Shown: positions 17,453 through 25,898 of the stretch, in pieces | Layout: every line of letters starts with the position of its first letter | How positions within the stretch are numbered: position 1 is the first letter of the stretch | NCBI RefSeq assembly: GCF_003594875.1 | Contig: NZ_QZEY01000002.1 | Coordinates: 620,001-684,000, forward strand | Direction of reading: 5' to 3' | Source of the DNA: Bailinhaonella thermotolerans | GTDB lineage: Bacteria; Actinomycetota; Actinomycetes; Streptosporangiales; Streptosporangiaceae | DNA: 64,000 nt | Notes under the pieces: model-generated | What the model saw: only the letters and a program-made list of their open reading frames with translations | Databases searched by the model: none | Told to the model about the DNA's origin: nothing | Position numbers and translations under genes: made by a program

Positions 17453-17462
17453 TCCGTCTCCT

Positions 17463-18281
17463 CTAGCGGCTCAGGCGGCGGTAGCGCCGCACGGACAGGG
17501 GGAAGAACAGGGCGACCATCAGGACCGGCCAGACCACCGCCATGAGCAGGGAGTGCTGCGCCATCCACGAGTCGCCGCCCCAGCCCGGGTTGCCGAACAG
17601 CTCCCGGATCGCGGTGACGGTCGCCGACATGGGGTTCCACTCCACGACGGTGCCCAGCCAGCCGGGCATGGTCTCGGGCGGGGCGAACACGTTGGACAGG
17701 AAGCCCACCGGCCAGACGAGGATCTGCAGCGCCATCACCGACTCGGGGCTGCGCAGCACCAGGCCGAGGTGGATGCCCACCCACAGCATGGCCAGGCGCA
17801 GCAGCAGGAGCAGCCCGAACGCCGCGAACGCCGGCCCGATGCCGCGGTGCCAGCCCCAGCCCATGGCGAGCCCGGCCAGGACGAGCGCGGCCAGCGTGAG
17901 CGCCGCGTTGATCATGTCGGCCACGCACCGCCCGACCACGACCGCCGAGCCGGCCATCGGCATCGAGCGGAACCGGTCGGTGACCCCGCGCGAGACGTCC
18001 GTGCTGACCGCGGTGAACGTGGCCTCGATGCCGAACATCATCGACAGCGCCAGCACGCCGGGCACCAGGAACTCCCGGTAGTCGCCCCCGCCGGGCACCT
18101 TCATCGCCCCGCCGAAGAGGTATCCGAACATGAGCAGGATCATGATCGGGAACAGCAGTCCCACGATGAGCTGCACCGGGTGGTTGGCCCAGTGGACCAG
18201 ATCGCGGCGGGTGATGGTCCACCCGTCCGCCACCGCCCACTTCAGCCGGGATCCCGGCAGCGCTTCAAGCCGCGTGGTCAT
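17463..18281 (-). CDS. ABC-2 type drug exporter permease (DrrB-like)
   Basis: A 272-residue ABC-2 permease. After an amphipathic N-terminus, six membrane helices are visible (LIVGLLFPIMILLMFGYLFG, MINAALTLAALVLAGLAMGW, FAAFGLLLLLRLAMLWVGI and others). The conserved FLSNVFAPPETMPGWL segment and WNPMSATVTAIREL before the last helix are typical of DrrB. The ATG at 18281 overlaps the ATPase stop (ATGA), so the two subunits are translationally coupled and likely form the exporter together. Confidence 0.93.
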   Translation of the reverse strand: MTTRLEALPGSRLKWAVADGWTITRRDLVHWANHPVQLIVGLLFPIMILLMFGYLFGGAMKVPGGGDYREFLVPGVLALSMMFGIEATFTAVSTDVSRGVTDRFRSMPMAGSAVVVGRCVADMINAALTLAALVLAGLAMGWGWHRGIGPAFAAFGLLLLLRLAMLWVGIHLGLVLRSPESVMALQILVWPVGFLSNVFAPPETMPGWLGTVVEWNPMSATVTAIRELFGNPGWGGDSWMAQHSLLMAVVWPVLMVALFFPLSVRRYRRLSR

Positions 18282-19339
18282 ACCCTGGCCTCCTTCTCGT
18301 CGCTTCCCCCGGGCGCGCCCCGCCCGGCCGTACGGCCGCCGCCCGCCGGCGCCGCGCCCGCCACGCCGGTCGCGCCGCCCCTGGCGGCCTTGCCGGCGGC
18401 GTGGCCGGTCAGCGCCAGGAACACCTCGTCGAGCGTCGGGCGGCGCAGCTCGACGTCCTCCACCTCGACGCCCTCGGCGTCCAGGGTCCGCAGCAGCTCC
18501 GACAGCGCCGTGATCCGGTCCCGCACCGGGGCCCCGGCCGTCCGGGTCTCCGGATCGACGTCGGGCCCGGCCCCGGCGACCCGGGCGAGCGCCGCCGCCG
18601 CGGCGGGCAGGTCGGCGGCCCGCCGCACGACCACGTCGACCCGGTCGGCGCCGACGCGGGACTTGAGCTCCGCCGGGGTGCCCCGGGCGACGACCTTCCC
18701 GTCGTCGATCACCGACACGTCGTCGGCCAGCCGGTCGGCCTCCTCGAGGTACTGAGTGGTCAGCAGCACGGTCGCGCCGCCCTGCCGCAGCTCGGTGACC
18801 GCCTCCCACACCTCGTTGCGGCTGCGCGGGTCGAGGCCGGTGGTCGGCTCGTCCAGGAACAGCACGCGCGGGGCCAGGATCAGCCCGGCGGCCAGGTCGA
18901 GGCGGCGGCGCATGCCGCCGGAGTACTGCGAGACGGGCTTGCGGCCGGTGTCGGCCAGCCGGAACCGCTCCAGCAGCTCGCCCGCCCGCGCCCGCGCCGC
19001 CCGCGCGCCCAGGTGGTAGAGCCGGCCGAACATCTCGAGGTTCTGCCGGCCGCTGAGCTGCTCGTCCACGGCCGCGTGCTGGCCGACCAGGCCGATGACG
19101 CGGCGGACCTCGGCGGCCTGCCGTACGACGTCGAGCCCGGCGACCCGGGCGGTGCCGCCGTCGGGGCGCAGCAGCGTGGACAGGACGCGGACGGCCGTGG
19201 TCTTGCCCGCGCCGTTGGGGCCGAGGACGCCGTGCACCGTGCCCGCGCGCACGGCCAGGTCGCACCCGTCCAGAGCGGTCTTGTCGCCGTAGCGCTTGCG
19301 CAGGCCCTCGGTGAGGACCGCCAAGTCGGTCGAGGCCAT
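18278..19339 (-). CDS. ABC drug exporter ATP-binding protein (DrrA-like)
   Basis: A 353-residue ABC ATPase of the DrrA/daunorubicin family: Walker A GPNGAGKTT, Q-loop GLVGQHAAVDEQLSGR, signature SQYSGGMRRRLD, Walker B VLFLDEPTTGLDP, and the DrrA C-terminal domain ending RRPTLDEVFLALTG. It powers export of a hydrophobic compound. A Gly/Ala/Pro-rich tail of about 35 residues follows. I place the start at ATG 19339; a GTG nine bases upstream is possible. The promoter region contains two direct copies of a TetR-type operator. Confidence 0.93.
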   Translation of the reverse strand: MASTDLAVLTEGLRKRYGDKTALDGCDLAVRAGTVHGVLGPNGAGKTTAVRVLSTLLRPDGGTARVAGLDVVRQAAEVRRVIGLVGQHAAVDEQLSGRQNLEMFGRLYHLGARAARARAGELLERFRLADTGRKPVSQYSGGMRRRLDLAAGLILAPRVLFLDEPTTGLDPRSRNEVWEAVTELRQGGATVLLTTQYLEEADRLADDVSVIDDGKVVARGTPAELKSRVGADRVDVVVRRAADLPAAAAALARVAGAGPDVDPETRTAGAPVRDRITALSELLRTLDAEGVEVEDVELRRPTLDEVFLALTGHAAGKAARGGATGVAGAAPAGGGRTAGRGAPGGSDEKEARV

Positions 19340-19357
19340 CACTTCCACCCCTACTCT

Positions 19358-19417
19358 CTACACCGTATTGTCTACACCGTATGGAGAAGACTTGAGAGAG
19401 AATAGCCTACGCTGTAG
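19358..19417. promoter_or_regulatory. Three TetR-operator copies between tetR and the exporter cassette
   Basis: CTACACCGTAT occurs at 19358-19368 and 19372-19382, 14 bp apart, and CTACGCTGTAG at 19407-19417; the shared form CTAC-RCY-GTAK is a near-palindrome. The third copy overlaps the -10 of a TTGAGA-N17-TAGAGA promoter (19392-19420) reading into tetR. The arrangement fits repression in both directions by the TetR protein. Confidence 0.75.
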
Positions 19418-19443
19418 AGAGTTCAAGACCTGGAGCTGAAATC

Positions 19444-20202
19444 GTGACCAACGAGCAGAGGGCGAGCGGCGACCCCCGCCGCCTCATGGAGTTGCTGTGG
19501 GGGCTGGAGAGCCGGCCCCGGCGGGGCCCGAAGCCCCGTTTCACCTTGGAGGACGTGATCGGCGCGGCGATCGGGATCGCCGACGGCGAGGGGCTGGAGG
19601 CGCTGTCGATGCGGCGCGTGGCCGAGCGGCTGGGGGTGACGGCGATGTCGCTCTACGGCTACGTCCCGGGCAAGGCCGAGCTGATCGACCTCATGGTGGA
19701 CCGGGCGATAGGCGAGGCCGAGATGCCCGACGACGTGCCCGGGGGCTGGCGCGCCCGCCTGGAGCAGGTCGCCCGCGCCAGCCGGGCCGTCTACGTGCGG
19801 CACCCGTGGCTGCTCCAGGCCGTCACCGCCCGGTCGGTGCTCGGGCCCAACATCATCGGCAAGTACGACCACGAGCTGCGGGCCATCGCCGACACCGGCC
19901 TCGGCCCGATCGAGATGGACCTCGTGGTCACGATGATCTCCGACTACGTGCACGGGTCGGCGCGCTCCGCGGTCGAGGCGGCGCAGGCGGCGCAGCGCAC
20001 CGGCAAGACCGACGAGGAGTGGTGGGAGGAGTACGAACCCCTCCTGAAGGTCGTCTTCGACGCCGAGCGCTTCCCGCACGCCGCCGTCGTCGGGCAGGCC
20101 GCGGGTCAGGAGTACGGCTCGGGCGACCCCGACCGCTCCTTCGAGTTCGGCCTGCGGCTCATCCTCGACGGGATCGAGGCGCTCGTCGAGCGCGCGACCT
20201 GA
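19444..20202 (+). CDS. TetR-family regulator of the drug-export cassette
   Basis: A 252-residue regulator. Residues about 35-85 form the TetR helix-turn-helix (FTLEDVIGAAIGIADGEGLEALSMRRVAERLGVTAMSLYGYV); residues about 95-245 match the TetR_C tetracycline-repressor-like ligand domain, with a WWEEYEPLL block. The GTG start has GGAGCTG nine bases upstream. It is divergent from the drrABC-like operon and three identical operator cores lie between, so it probably represses both and is released by the exported drug. Confidence 0.92.
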   Translation: MTNEQRASGDPRRLMELLWGLESRPRRGPKPRFTLEDVIGAAIGIADGEGLEALSMRRVAERLGVTAMSLYGYVPGKAELIDLMVDRAIGEAEMPDDVPGGWRARLEQVARASRAVYVRHPWLLQAVTARSVLGPNIIGKYDHELRAIADTGLGPIEMDLVVTMISDYVHGSARSAVEAAQAAQRTGKTDEEWWEEYEPLLKVVFDAERFPHAAVVGQAAGQEYGSGDPDRSFEFGLRLILDGIEALVERAT

Positions 20203-20214
20203 GCCGGGCCCCGC

Positions 20215-21237
20215 TCACTCCCGGGTCCAGGCCAGCAGGTCGTCCCGGGAGAGGGTGTTGACGACGCGGCCCGCGGGCACCCCGCAGCGGGCGGCCCGCT
20301 CGCAGCCGTGGACCTGCCAGTCGAGCTGGCCCGGGGCGTGGGCGTCGGAGTCGATGGAGAAGAGGCAGCCCATCTCGTGGGCCAGGCGGAGCAGGCGCTT
20401 GGGCGGGTCCAGCCGGTCGGGGCGGGAGTTGATCTCGACGGCGACGCCGAACCGGCGGCACGCCTCGAACACCAGCTCGTGCTCGAAGTCGGACTCCGGG
20501 CGGATCTCGCCGCGCTTCCCGCCGCTCTTGACCACGCGGCCGGTGCAGTGCCCCAGCACGTCCGTGTGGGGGTTCGCGATCGCGGTGACCATGCGCCGGG
20601 TCATGTCCTCACGGCCCATCCGCAGCTTGGAGTGCACGCTCGCGACCACCACGTCGAGCCGTTCCAGCAGCTCGGGCTCCTGGTCGAGCGACCCGTCCTC
20701 GCGGATGTCCACCTCGATCCCGGTCAGGATCCGGAACGGCGCCAGCTCGGCGTTCAGCCCCGCGACCACGTCGAGCTGCTCGCGCAGCCGTTCCGGCGAC
20801 AGGCCGCGGGCGATCTTGAGCCGGGGCGAGTGGTCGGTCAGCGCCAGGTACTCATGCCCCAGCGCGATCGCCGCCTCGGCCATCTCCCGGATCGGCGACC
20901 CCCCGTCCGACCAGTCCGAATGCGCGTGCAGGTCGCCCCGCAGCGCCGCCCGCAGCTCCGCCGTGGCCTCGTCCAGCGGCACGCCCTCGGTCGCCTCCAG
21001 CCGCCGCAGGTACACCGGCGTCTCCCCGGCCAGCGCCTCCGCCACCACGAGCGCCGTGACCTTCCCGATCCCCGGCAGCTCGGTCAGCGTCCCCTCCCGG
21101 GCCCGCCGCGCCACCTCGTCCTCACCCAGCTCGCCGACGGTCCGCGCCGCCCCCCGGAACGCCCGCACCCGGTAGGTGGGCTCCCCCGCCCGCTCCAGCA
21201 GGAACGCGATCCTCCGCAACGCCTCAACCGGCTCCAT
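20215..21237 (-). CDS. PHP-domain phosphoesterase with DNA polymerase X-like HhH domain
   Basis: A 340-residue protein. Residues 1-75 resemble the helical 8-kDa domain of family X polymerases (EALRRIAFLLE..YRVRAFRGAARTVGEL) with the hairpin ELPGIGKVTALVVAEAL. Residues about 100-335 are a PHP domain whose metal ligands are visible as DLHAHSDWSDGG, LTDHSPRL, GIEVDI, ASVHSKL, LGHCTGR and IDSDAHAP. The polymerase catalytic domain is absent. The gene is similar to the stand-alone PHP proteins of actinobacteria; a 3'-phosphatase or histidinol-phosphatase-like activity is possible. It ends 12 bases from the convergent tetR gene. Confidence 0.88.
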   Translation of the reverse strand: MEPVEALRRIAFLLERAGEPTYRVRAFRGAARTVGELGEDEVARRAREGTLTELPGIGKVTALVVAEALAGETPVYLRRLEATEGVPLDEATAELRAALRGDLHAHSDWSDGGSPIREMAEAAIALGHEYLALTDHSPRLKIARGLSPERLREQLDVVAGLNAELAPFRILTGIEVDIREDGSLDQEPELLERLDVVVASVHSKLRMGREDMTRRMVTAIANPHTDVLGHCTGRVVKSGGKRGEIRPESDFEHELVFEACRRFGVAVEINSRPDRLDPPKRLLRLAHEMGCLFSIDSDAHAPGQLDWQVHGCERAARCGVPAGRVVNTLSRDDLLAWTRE

Positions 21238-21468
21238 GCCCCCTGTCTACCCCCGCATCCCCGCCTGCCCCCTCCCGCACGGCCCGCGCCCCTCCCCGCA
21301 CGGCCCGCGCCCCGGTGTTCCGGAGGACCTCGCCCAGATGGCGGGAGTCTCCCCCGGAGGGCCGGCCGTCCCCGCCCCGCCGTGCGGCCTCCGCGCGGCG
21401 TTCGCCGTACGGCGGGCGAGCGGGGCGTTCGCCGTACGGCGCGGGGTGCGCGCGGGACGGCGGGCCCC

Positions 21469-21474
21469 TATGAT
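21469..21474 (+). promoter_or_regulatory. -10 element TATGAT upstream of the TAP-type peptidase
   Basis: TATGAT is a five-of-six match to TATAAT and lies 35 bases before the ATG at 21510. The -35 region (about 21446) is GC-rich and does not match well, so activation may be needed. Confidence 0.4.
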
Positions 21475-21509
21475 CACGCGGACAAACCTGGACGAAGGCT
21501 AGGGAATTC

Positions 21510-22994
21510 ATGAAGACCAGGCGTATGGCGGGCCGGCTCCTGCTCGCCCTGGGGGTGCTCGCCGCGGGCGCGCTCGTCTCCGCCGACCTGCCGGGGGACG
21601 GCGTGAGCGGCGCGCTCCGGCCGTTCTACAGCCAGCGCCTGACCTGGACGGACTGCACGGACGTCTATCCCATGGAACAGGAGGACGTCAATCCGCGCGT
21701 CCGGTGCGCGTGGGTGAAGGTCCCCGTGGACTACGGGAACCCCGGCGGCGCGACGGCCGACATCTACGTCCAGCGGTACGCCGCCGGCACCGGGGACCGC
21801 CTCGGCTCGCTGTTCCTCAACTTCGGCGGGCCCGGCGTCTCCGGCACGGAGGTCTACCTGGACCGCGACAGCTCCCACGCCCGCCTCGCGAACCGGTACG
21901 ACCTCGTCTCCTTCGACCCGCGCGGCACGGGGGCGAACAAGACCCCCGAGTGCCCGGGCGGCGAGGAACTGGACCGGTTCGTCAGCGACGACCTCGACGG
22001 GGCCGGGTGGGCGCGGCGCACCCGGTCGTTCGCCCAGAAGTGCCGGCTGGACAGCGACCTGGCCCTGCCGTACCTCGGCAGCGTCAACGCGGCCCGGGAC
22101 CTGGACGTCATCCGGGCCGTGCTCGGCGAGCGGAAGACGAACTACCTCGGATACTCGTACGGCGGGGCCCTCGGGGCGGTCTACGCCTCGCTCTTCCCCC
22201 AGCGGGTGGGCCGCATGGTGCTCGACGGCGGATACGATCCGACGATCCCGGTCGCGGAGCAGGCCCGGACGCTGAACGCGGCCGTGAGGCGGGCCTACGC
22301 GCAATACATCGACGACTGCGTCAGCCGCTCCTGCCCGCTGGGCGCCACCCCCGCCGCGGTCCGGCGCAACATCGACGGGCTTCTCGCCCGGCTCGAACGC
22401 GAACCGCTGGACGTGAAGGGCCGGCGGGTGACGAGGAAGCGGGCGGAGGACGCCATCTTCGCCGCCTTCTACTCCCCGGAGGACCGGTGGCCGCTCAGCC
22501 GGGCGCTCGCCGACGCGCGCGCCGGCCGGGGCGAGGGGCTGCTGAAGCTCGCCGACGGCCTCTACGGCTACGTGGACGGGGAGTTCACCACCGAGCTCGC
22601 GAGCCGCATCGCGATCACCTGCGCGGACACGACCGCCCGCCCCACGGCGCGGGAGGTGGAGGAGGCGGTGGACCAGGCGGCGCCCCTGGAGTTCTTCCCG
22701 ATCGAGGCCGACTGCCTGGACTGGCCCGAGCCCGCCACCCCTCCGCTCACCCGCGTCGGCGCGCCCGGGCTGCCGCCGATCCTGGTGGTGGCCACCACCG
22801 GGGACCCCGTGACCCCGTGGGCCTGGGGCAAGGACCTCGCCGCCAAGCTGGGGCCGGCCTCCCTCCTGACCTACCAGGGCGAGGGCCACACGGCGTACGG
22901 CGCGAACCCCTGCGTGAACCGCGCGGTGGACGGCTTCCTGCTGGAGGGCGGGCTCCCCGCGGCGGCGACCTGCGCGGCCGGCGCGCGCTCCTGA
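21510..22994 (+). CDS. Secreted alpha/beta hydrolase, TAP-type tripeptidyl aminopeptidase
   Basis: A 494-residue exported hydrolase. Residues 1-25 are a signal peptide (MKTRR, then a Leu/Ala-rich core). The S33-type catalytic fold follows: FLNFGGPGVSG (oxyanion region), GYSYGGALG with Ser216, and a C-terminal TAP-like domain with the acid in TTGDPVTPW and the His in GEGHTAYG. Cysteines (about eight) suggest disulfides outside the cell. Relatives in Streptomyces remove tripeptides from N-termini of secreted proteins. No lipobox is seen. The gene stands alone. Confidence 0.92.
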   Translation: MKTRRMAGRLLLALGVLAAGALVSADLPGDGVSGALRPFYSQRLTWTDCTDVYPMEQEDVNPRVRCAWVKVPVDYGNPGGATADIYVQRYAAGTGDRLGSLFLNFGGPGVSGTEVYLDRDSSHARLANRYDLVSFDPRGTGANKTPECPGGEELDRFVSDDLDGAGWARRTRSFAQKCRLDSDLALPYLGSVNAARDLDVIRAVLGERKTNYLGYSYGGALGAVYASLFPQRVGRMVLDGGYDPTIPVAEQARTLNAAVRRAYAQYIDDCVSRSCPLGATPAAVRRNIDGLLARLEREPLDVKGRRVTRKRAEDAIFAAFYSPEDRWPLSRALADARAGRGEGLLKLADGLYGYVDGEFTTELASRIAITCADTTARPTAREVEEAVDQAAPLEFFPIEADCLDWPEPATPPLTRVGAPGLPPILVVATTGDPVTPWAWGKDLAAKLGPASLLTYQGEGHTAYGANPCVNRAVDGFLLEGGLPAAATCAAGARS

Positions 22995-23014
22995 CCCCCC
23001 GAACCCCGCGCGGC

Positions 23015-23120
23015 CCCCTCGCGGATCCGGCGGCCCGCCGCCCACGGATCCCGCCGCCCGCCGCCCCGCGCTTCCCGCCGCCCGCCGCCCCGCGGATCCG
23101 GCGGCCCGCCGCCCGGTCAC
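23015..23120. repeat. GC-rich direct repeats (CCGCCCGCCGCCC...)
   Basis: Blocks containing CCGCCCGCCGCCC separated by GGATCC or CTTCCC repeat about four times at 30-35 base spacing. They follow the hydrolase gene. Low complexity; no function assigned. The rest of the space to 23420 holds a possible promoter with TATAGG near 23183. Confidence 0.6.
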
Positions 23121-23420
23121 GCAGGGTGACGCGTCCTCCCTGGCGGTGGCCGAATCGTGACTGGCCGGGGGTGACCTGCGGGTATAGGCTTCCGCCCAAT
23201 TCGGGGATCTTTCCGGCATTCCGCACGTTTCTTCGGGCGAGCCTCAGCAGGAGATCCCGATCCGGCGATACCGGCACCGGTGCCCGGCCCGGGCGATCCT
23301 CACCGAACAGCTCGACTCACGACACGACGACCTCCGGCCACCCACCCGCCCCCGGCTCCCGGCGTCCCCGGCGGCGGCCGGGCGCGGGACCCGGAGGCGT
23401 ACCAGGGGGAGGGGACGGGG

Positions 23421-23831
23421 ATGCCGGACGCGAAGGGGACGGGCCGCTCCGCGGCGCAGGAGGGGTCCAAGCGGTCCAAGGCGGTGGCGCTGGGGGCGGT
23501 CGGGGCCGTCTCGGTGCTGGTGATCGCGTTCTTCGCGAGCCAGGACGACGACGAGACCACCGCCGACTGCGTGGACGTGGAGACCCGGCTGCCCGACGGC
23601 ACGTACCAGGTCGTCGACGAGAGGTACTGCGAGGACGACGACGAGGGCGGCGGGAGCTCGGCCGGCGGCGGGGGGCACGGGTCGTACATCTGGTACTACG
23701 GCGGGAACCGCGCCGGGGTGCGGGTCGGCGGGGGGACCACGATCCGGCCCGCGGACACGACGATCGTGACGCGCGGCGGGACGACGATCCAGCGCGGCGG
23801 CTTCGGCGGCCGCGGGACCGGAGGTGGGTGA
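23421..23831 (+). CDS. YgiB/DUF1190-like small membrane-anchored protein
   Basis: A 136-residue protein with one membrane helix (about 24-40, VALGAVGAVSVLVIAFFAS), then an acidic segment with two Cys (TADC at about 50 and RYC near 70) and a Gly-rich C-terminus with GSYIWYYGG and several GGTTI repeats. Length, the two Cys and the Gly/Tyr tail resemble E. coli YgiB/YjfM (DUF1190), and the next gene is the partner expected for that family. Start ATG 23421 is preceded by a GGGGGAGGGG tract. Assignment rests mainly on context. Confidence 0.6.
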   Translation: MPDAKGTGRSAAQEGSKRSKAVALGAVGAVSVLVIAFFASQDDDETTADCVDVETRLPDGTYQVVDERYCEDDDEGGGSSAGGGGHGSYIWYYGGNRAGVRVGGGTTIRPADTTIVTRGGTTIQRGGFGGRGTGGG

Positions 23832-23834
23832 GGC

Positions 23835-24995
23835 ATGCGGCGGGAGTTCTCCGATCCCCGGCCGGGGTGGGAGCGGATCGTCGAGGAGCAGGGGCTGGCG
23901 TTCCACCGGACGTCCCACCCCGAGCACCTGACCCGTCCGTACTGGGACGAGAGCGTGCACTACGTCTTCGAGATGGACGAGGTGCTCGCGCTGGAGGAGA
24001 CCGCCGAGGAGCTGCACCGCATGTGCCTGGCGGCGGCCGAGCACATCGTCGCGGAGGGGCGGTACGCCGACCTGGCGATCCCGGACTGGTGCGCCCCGGC
24101 GATCGAGGCGTCCTGGCGGCGGCGCGACCCGCACGTGTTCGGCCGGTTCGACCTGCGCTACGACGGGACGGGCCCGGCCAAGATGCTGGAGTACAACGCC
24201 GACACCCCGACCAGCCTCGTCGAGACCTCGATCGTGCAGTGGTACTGGCTGCAGGACCGGTACCCCGGCGACGACCAGTGGAACTCCCTGCACGAACGCC
24301 TCGTGGACCGGTGGAAGGAGATCACGCCGGACCTGCCCACGGGGCCGGTGCACTTCGCCTGGACCGACATGGACGAGACCGGCGAGGAGGTCATGACGGT
24401 CGCCTACCTCCAGGAGACCGCCGCGCAGGCCGGGCTGCGGACCGAGGCGATCACGATGGAGGACGTCGGCTGGGACCCGGTGAACCGCCGCTTCGTGGAC
24501 CTGTCCGGCCGGATCGTGCGCACGCTCTGCAAGCTCTACCCGTGGGAGTGGGCGGTCGCCGACGAGTTCGGGCCGCAGGCGGTCGCGCAGCAGCCCGCGA
24601 TGACCTGGATCGAGCCGATGTGGAAGATGCTCCTGTCGAACAAGGCCCTGCTCGCCGTGCTCTGGGAGCTGTACCCCGGCCACCCCAACCTCCTGCCCGC
24701 CTACCTCGACGGCCCGCGCGACCTGCGCTCCCACATCCGCAAGCCGCTGCTCGGCCGCGAGGGGGCGAGCATGCGGATCGTCGCCGGCGGCGAGGTCGCC
24801 GAGACGGGCGGGTCGTACGGCGCGGAGGGCCACGTCTACCAGGAGTTCGCCGCGCTGCCGGAGTTCGGCGGGCAGCGGCCGGTGCTCGGCGTGTGGATCG
24901 TCCACGACGAGGCGGCGGGCCTGGGCATCCGCGAGACGACCGGCCTGATCACCGACGACACCTCCTCGTTCGTCCCGCACCGCATCGCCCTGTAG
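23835..24995 (+). CDS. Glutathionylspermidine synthase-like ATP-grasp protein (YgiC/YjfC type)
   Basis: A 386-residue protein matching the C-terminal synthetase half of glutathionylspermidine synthase: GRFDLRYDGTGPAKMLEYNADTPTSLVE, then TLCKLYPWEWAVADEFG, WIEPMWKMLLSNKALL, and RKPLLGREGASMRIV with the ATP-binding Lys and Arg. It lacks the amidase half. E. coli YgiC and YjfC have similar structures, and the acceptor peptide or amine is unknown; actinobacteria do not make glutathione, so the true substrates must differ. It starts three bases after the DUF1190-like gene and is followed by a DUF350 gene, a cassette also found in enterobacteria. Confidence 0.85.
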   Translation: MRREFSDPRPGWERIVEEQGLAFHRTSHPEHLTRPYWDESVHYVFEMDEVLALEETAEELHRMCLAAAEHIVAEGRYADLAIPDWCAPAIEASWRRRDPHVFGRFDLRYDGTGPAKMLEYNADTPTSLVETSIVQWYWLQDRYPGDDQWNSLHERLVDRWKEITPDLPTGPVHFAWTDMDETGEEVMTVAYLQETAAQAGLRTEAITMEDVGWDPVNRRFVDLSGRIVRTLCKLYPWEWAVADEFGPQAVAQQPAMTWIEPMWKMLLSNKALLAVLWELYPGHPNLLPAYLDGPRDLRSHIRKPLLGREGASMRIVAGGEVAETGGSYGAEGHVYQEFAALPEFGGQRPVLGVWIVHDEAAGLGIRETTGLITDDTSSFVPHRIAL

Positions 24996-25067
24996 ACCCT
25001 CCGACCGGCGGCGGGCCCGCGAGCCGGGCGGGCCCGGAGCCGCGGACGCGCAGCGTCCGAACCACCC

Positions 25068-25193
25068 CTGATCCCCCCTGATCCCCCCTGATCCCTCTGA
25101 TCCCCCTGATCCCCTCTGATCCCTCTGATCCCCTCTGATCCCTCTGATCCCCTCTGATTCCCTCTGATCCCTCTGATCCCTCTGATCCCCCCT
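25068..25193. repeat. CTGATCCC microsatellite array before the DUF350 gene
   Basis: About 13 units beginning CTGATCCC, each 9-11 bases long (CTGATCCCCC, CTGATCCCT, CTGATCCCCT and variants), fill the space between the ATP-grasp and DUF350 genes, ending 17 bases before the DUF350 ATG. The units are not multiples of three and there is no coding frame on the plus strand. Confidence 0.9.
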
Positions 25194-25210
25194 GTGACTG
25201 GAGACCCCGA

Positions 25211-25648
25211 ATGACCGAAGCGCTCGGTGAAGCCCTGGGCCGAGGCGCCCTCGCGATCATCGCCTACGCCGTGCTCGGCCTGATCCTGCTCATCGCCGGC
25301 TTCTACGCCCTCGACCTGGCCACGCCGGGCCGCCTGAGCCGGATCATCCGCACCGATCGCAACCCCAACGCCACGCTGGTCGCCGCCTCCGGCGTCGCCG
25401 CCGTCGGCCTGATCGTGACCGCCTCCATCTGGGCCTCCGGCGGCGCCCTGCTGGAGGGGCTGCTGTCCACCCTGATCTTCGGCCTGACCGGCATCGTCGC
25501 CCAGACGCTCGGCTCGCTCGCCTTCGACCGCGTCATCGGCCTGGACGTCCGCGCCCTGATCAGCGAACCCCGCCTGCACCCGGCCGCCGTCCTCATGGCC
25601 GTCACCCACCTGGCCATCGGCCTGATCATGGCCGTCTCCGTCATCTGA
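25211..25648 (+). CDS. DUF350 family membrane protein
   Basis: A 145-residue protein with four membrane helices, two per repeat, the DUF350/YjfL pattern: LAIIAYAVLGLILLIAGFYALD, then NPNATLVAASGVAAVGLIVTA, and LLSTLIFGLTGIVAQTLG, ending LMAVTHLAIGLIMAVSV. DUF350 proteins are found next to YgiC-like ATP-grasp genes in several phyla; they may form a membrane complex. The ribosome site is CTGGAGA. It follows the CTGATCCC array, so its expression may vary with array length. Confidence 0.88.
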   Translation: MTEALGEALGRGALAIIAYAVLGLILLIAGFYALDLATPGRLSRIIRTDRNPNATLVAASGVAAVGLIVTASIWASGGALLEGLLSTLIFGLTGIVAQTLGSLAFDRVIGLDVRALISEPRLHPAAVLMAVTHLAIGLIMAVSVI

Positions 25649-25663
25649 CCCCGCCTCCCGTAC

Positions 25664-25704
25664 GGCTCCCGCACGCGCGCCCGCCCGGGCGTACGGCGGG
25701 AGCC
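25664..25704 (+). terminator. Hairpin after the DUF350 gene
   Basis: GGCTCCCGC (25664-25672) pairs with GCGGGAGCC (25696-25704) over a 23-base GC-rich loop containing GTACGG. It lies 16 bases after the stop codon. No T-run follows. Confidence 0.5.
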
Positions 25705-25898
25705 CGCGCGCGCCCGCCCGGGACACGGCCCACGGGCGTGTCCGCCGCCGCGACGGCTCCGGCACACGCGGTGAGCGGGCGGGAGCCGTACCTCGGCCCA
25801 TGCGTGGAGAGCCAAGATCCAGGCACGCGCGGCCAAGGCCGAATCCGGTTCGCCGTGGTCACCTGGAGGTCGATCGACGGCACAGGAACGGAGGAGGA

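Noticed and set aside
21704-25081. A very long open frame over the hydrolase, DUF1190 and ATP-grasp genes
   Set aside because: It runs through three real genes in another frame, is Arg/Gly/Pro-rich, and matches no family.
25068-25193. CRISPR array or coding repeat
   Set aside because: Units of 9-11 bp without spacers; no consistent plus-strand frame. The minus-strand frame (Gly/Ser/Ile-rich) lacks a start with a ribosome site.
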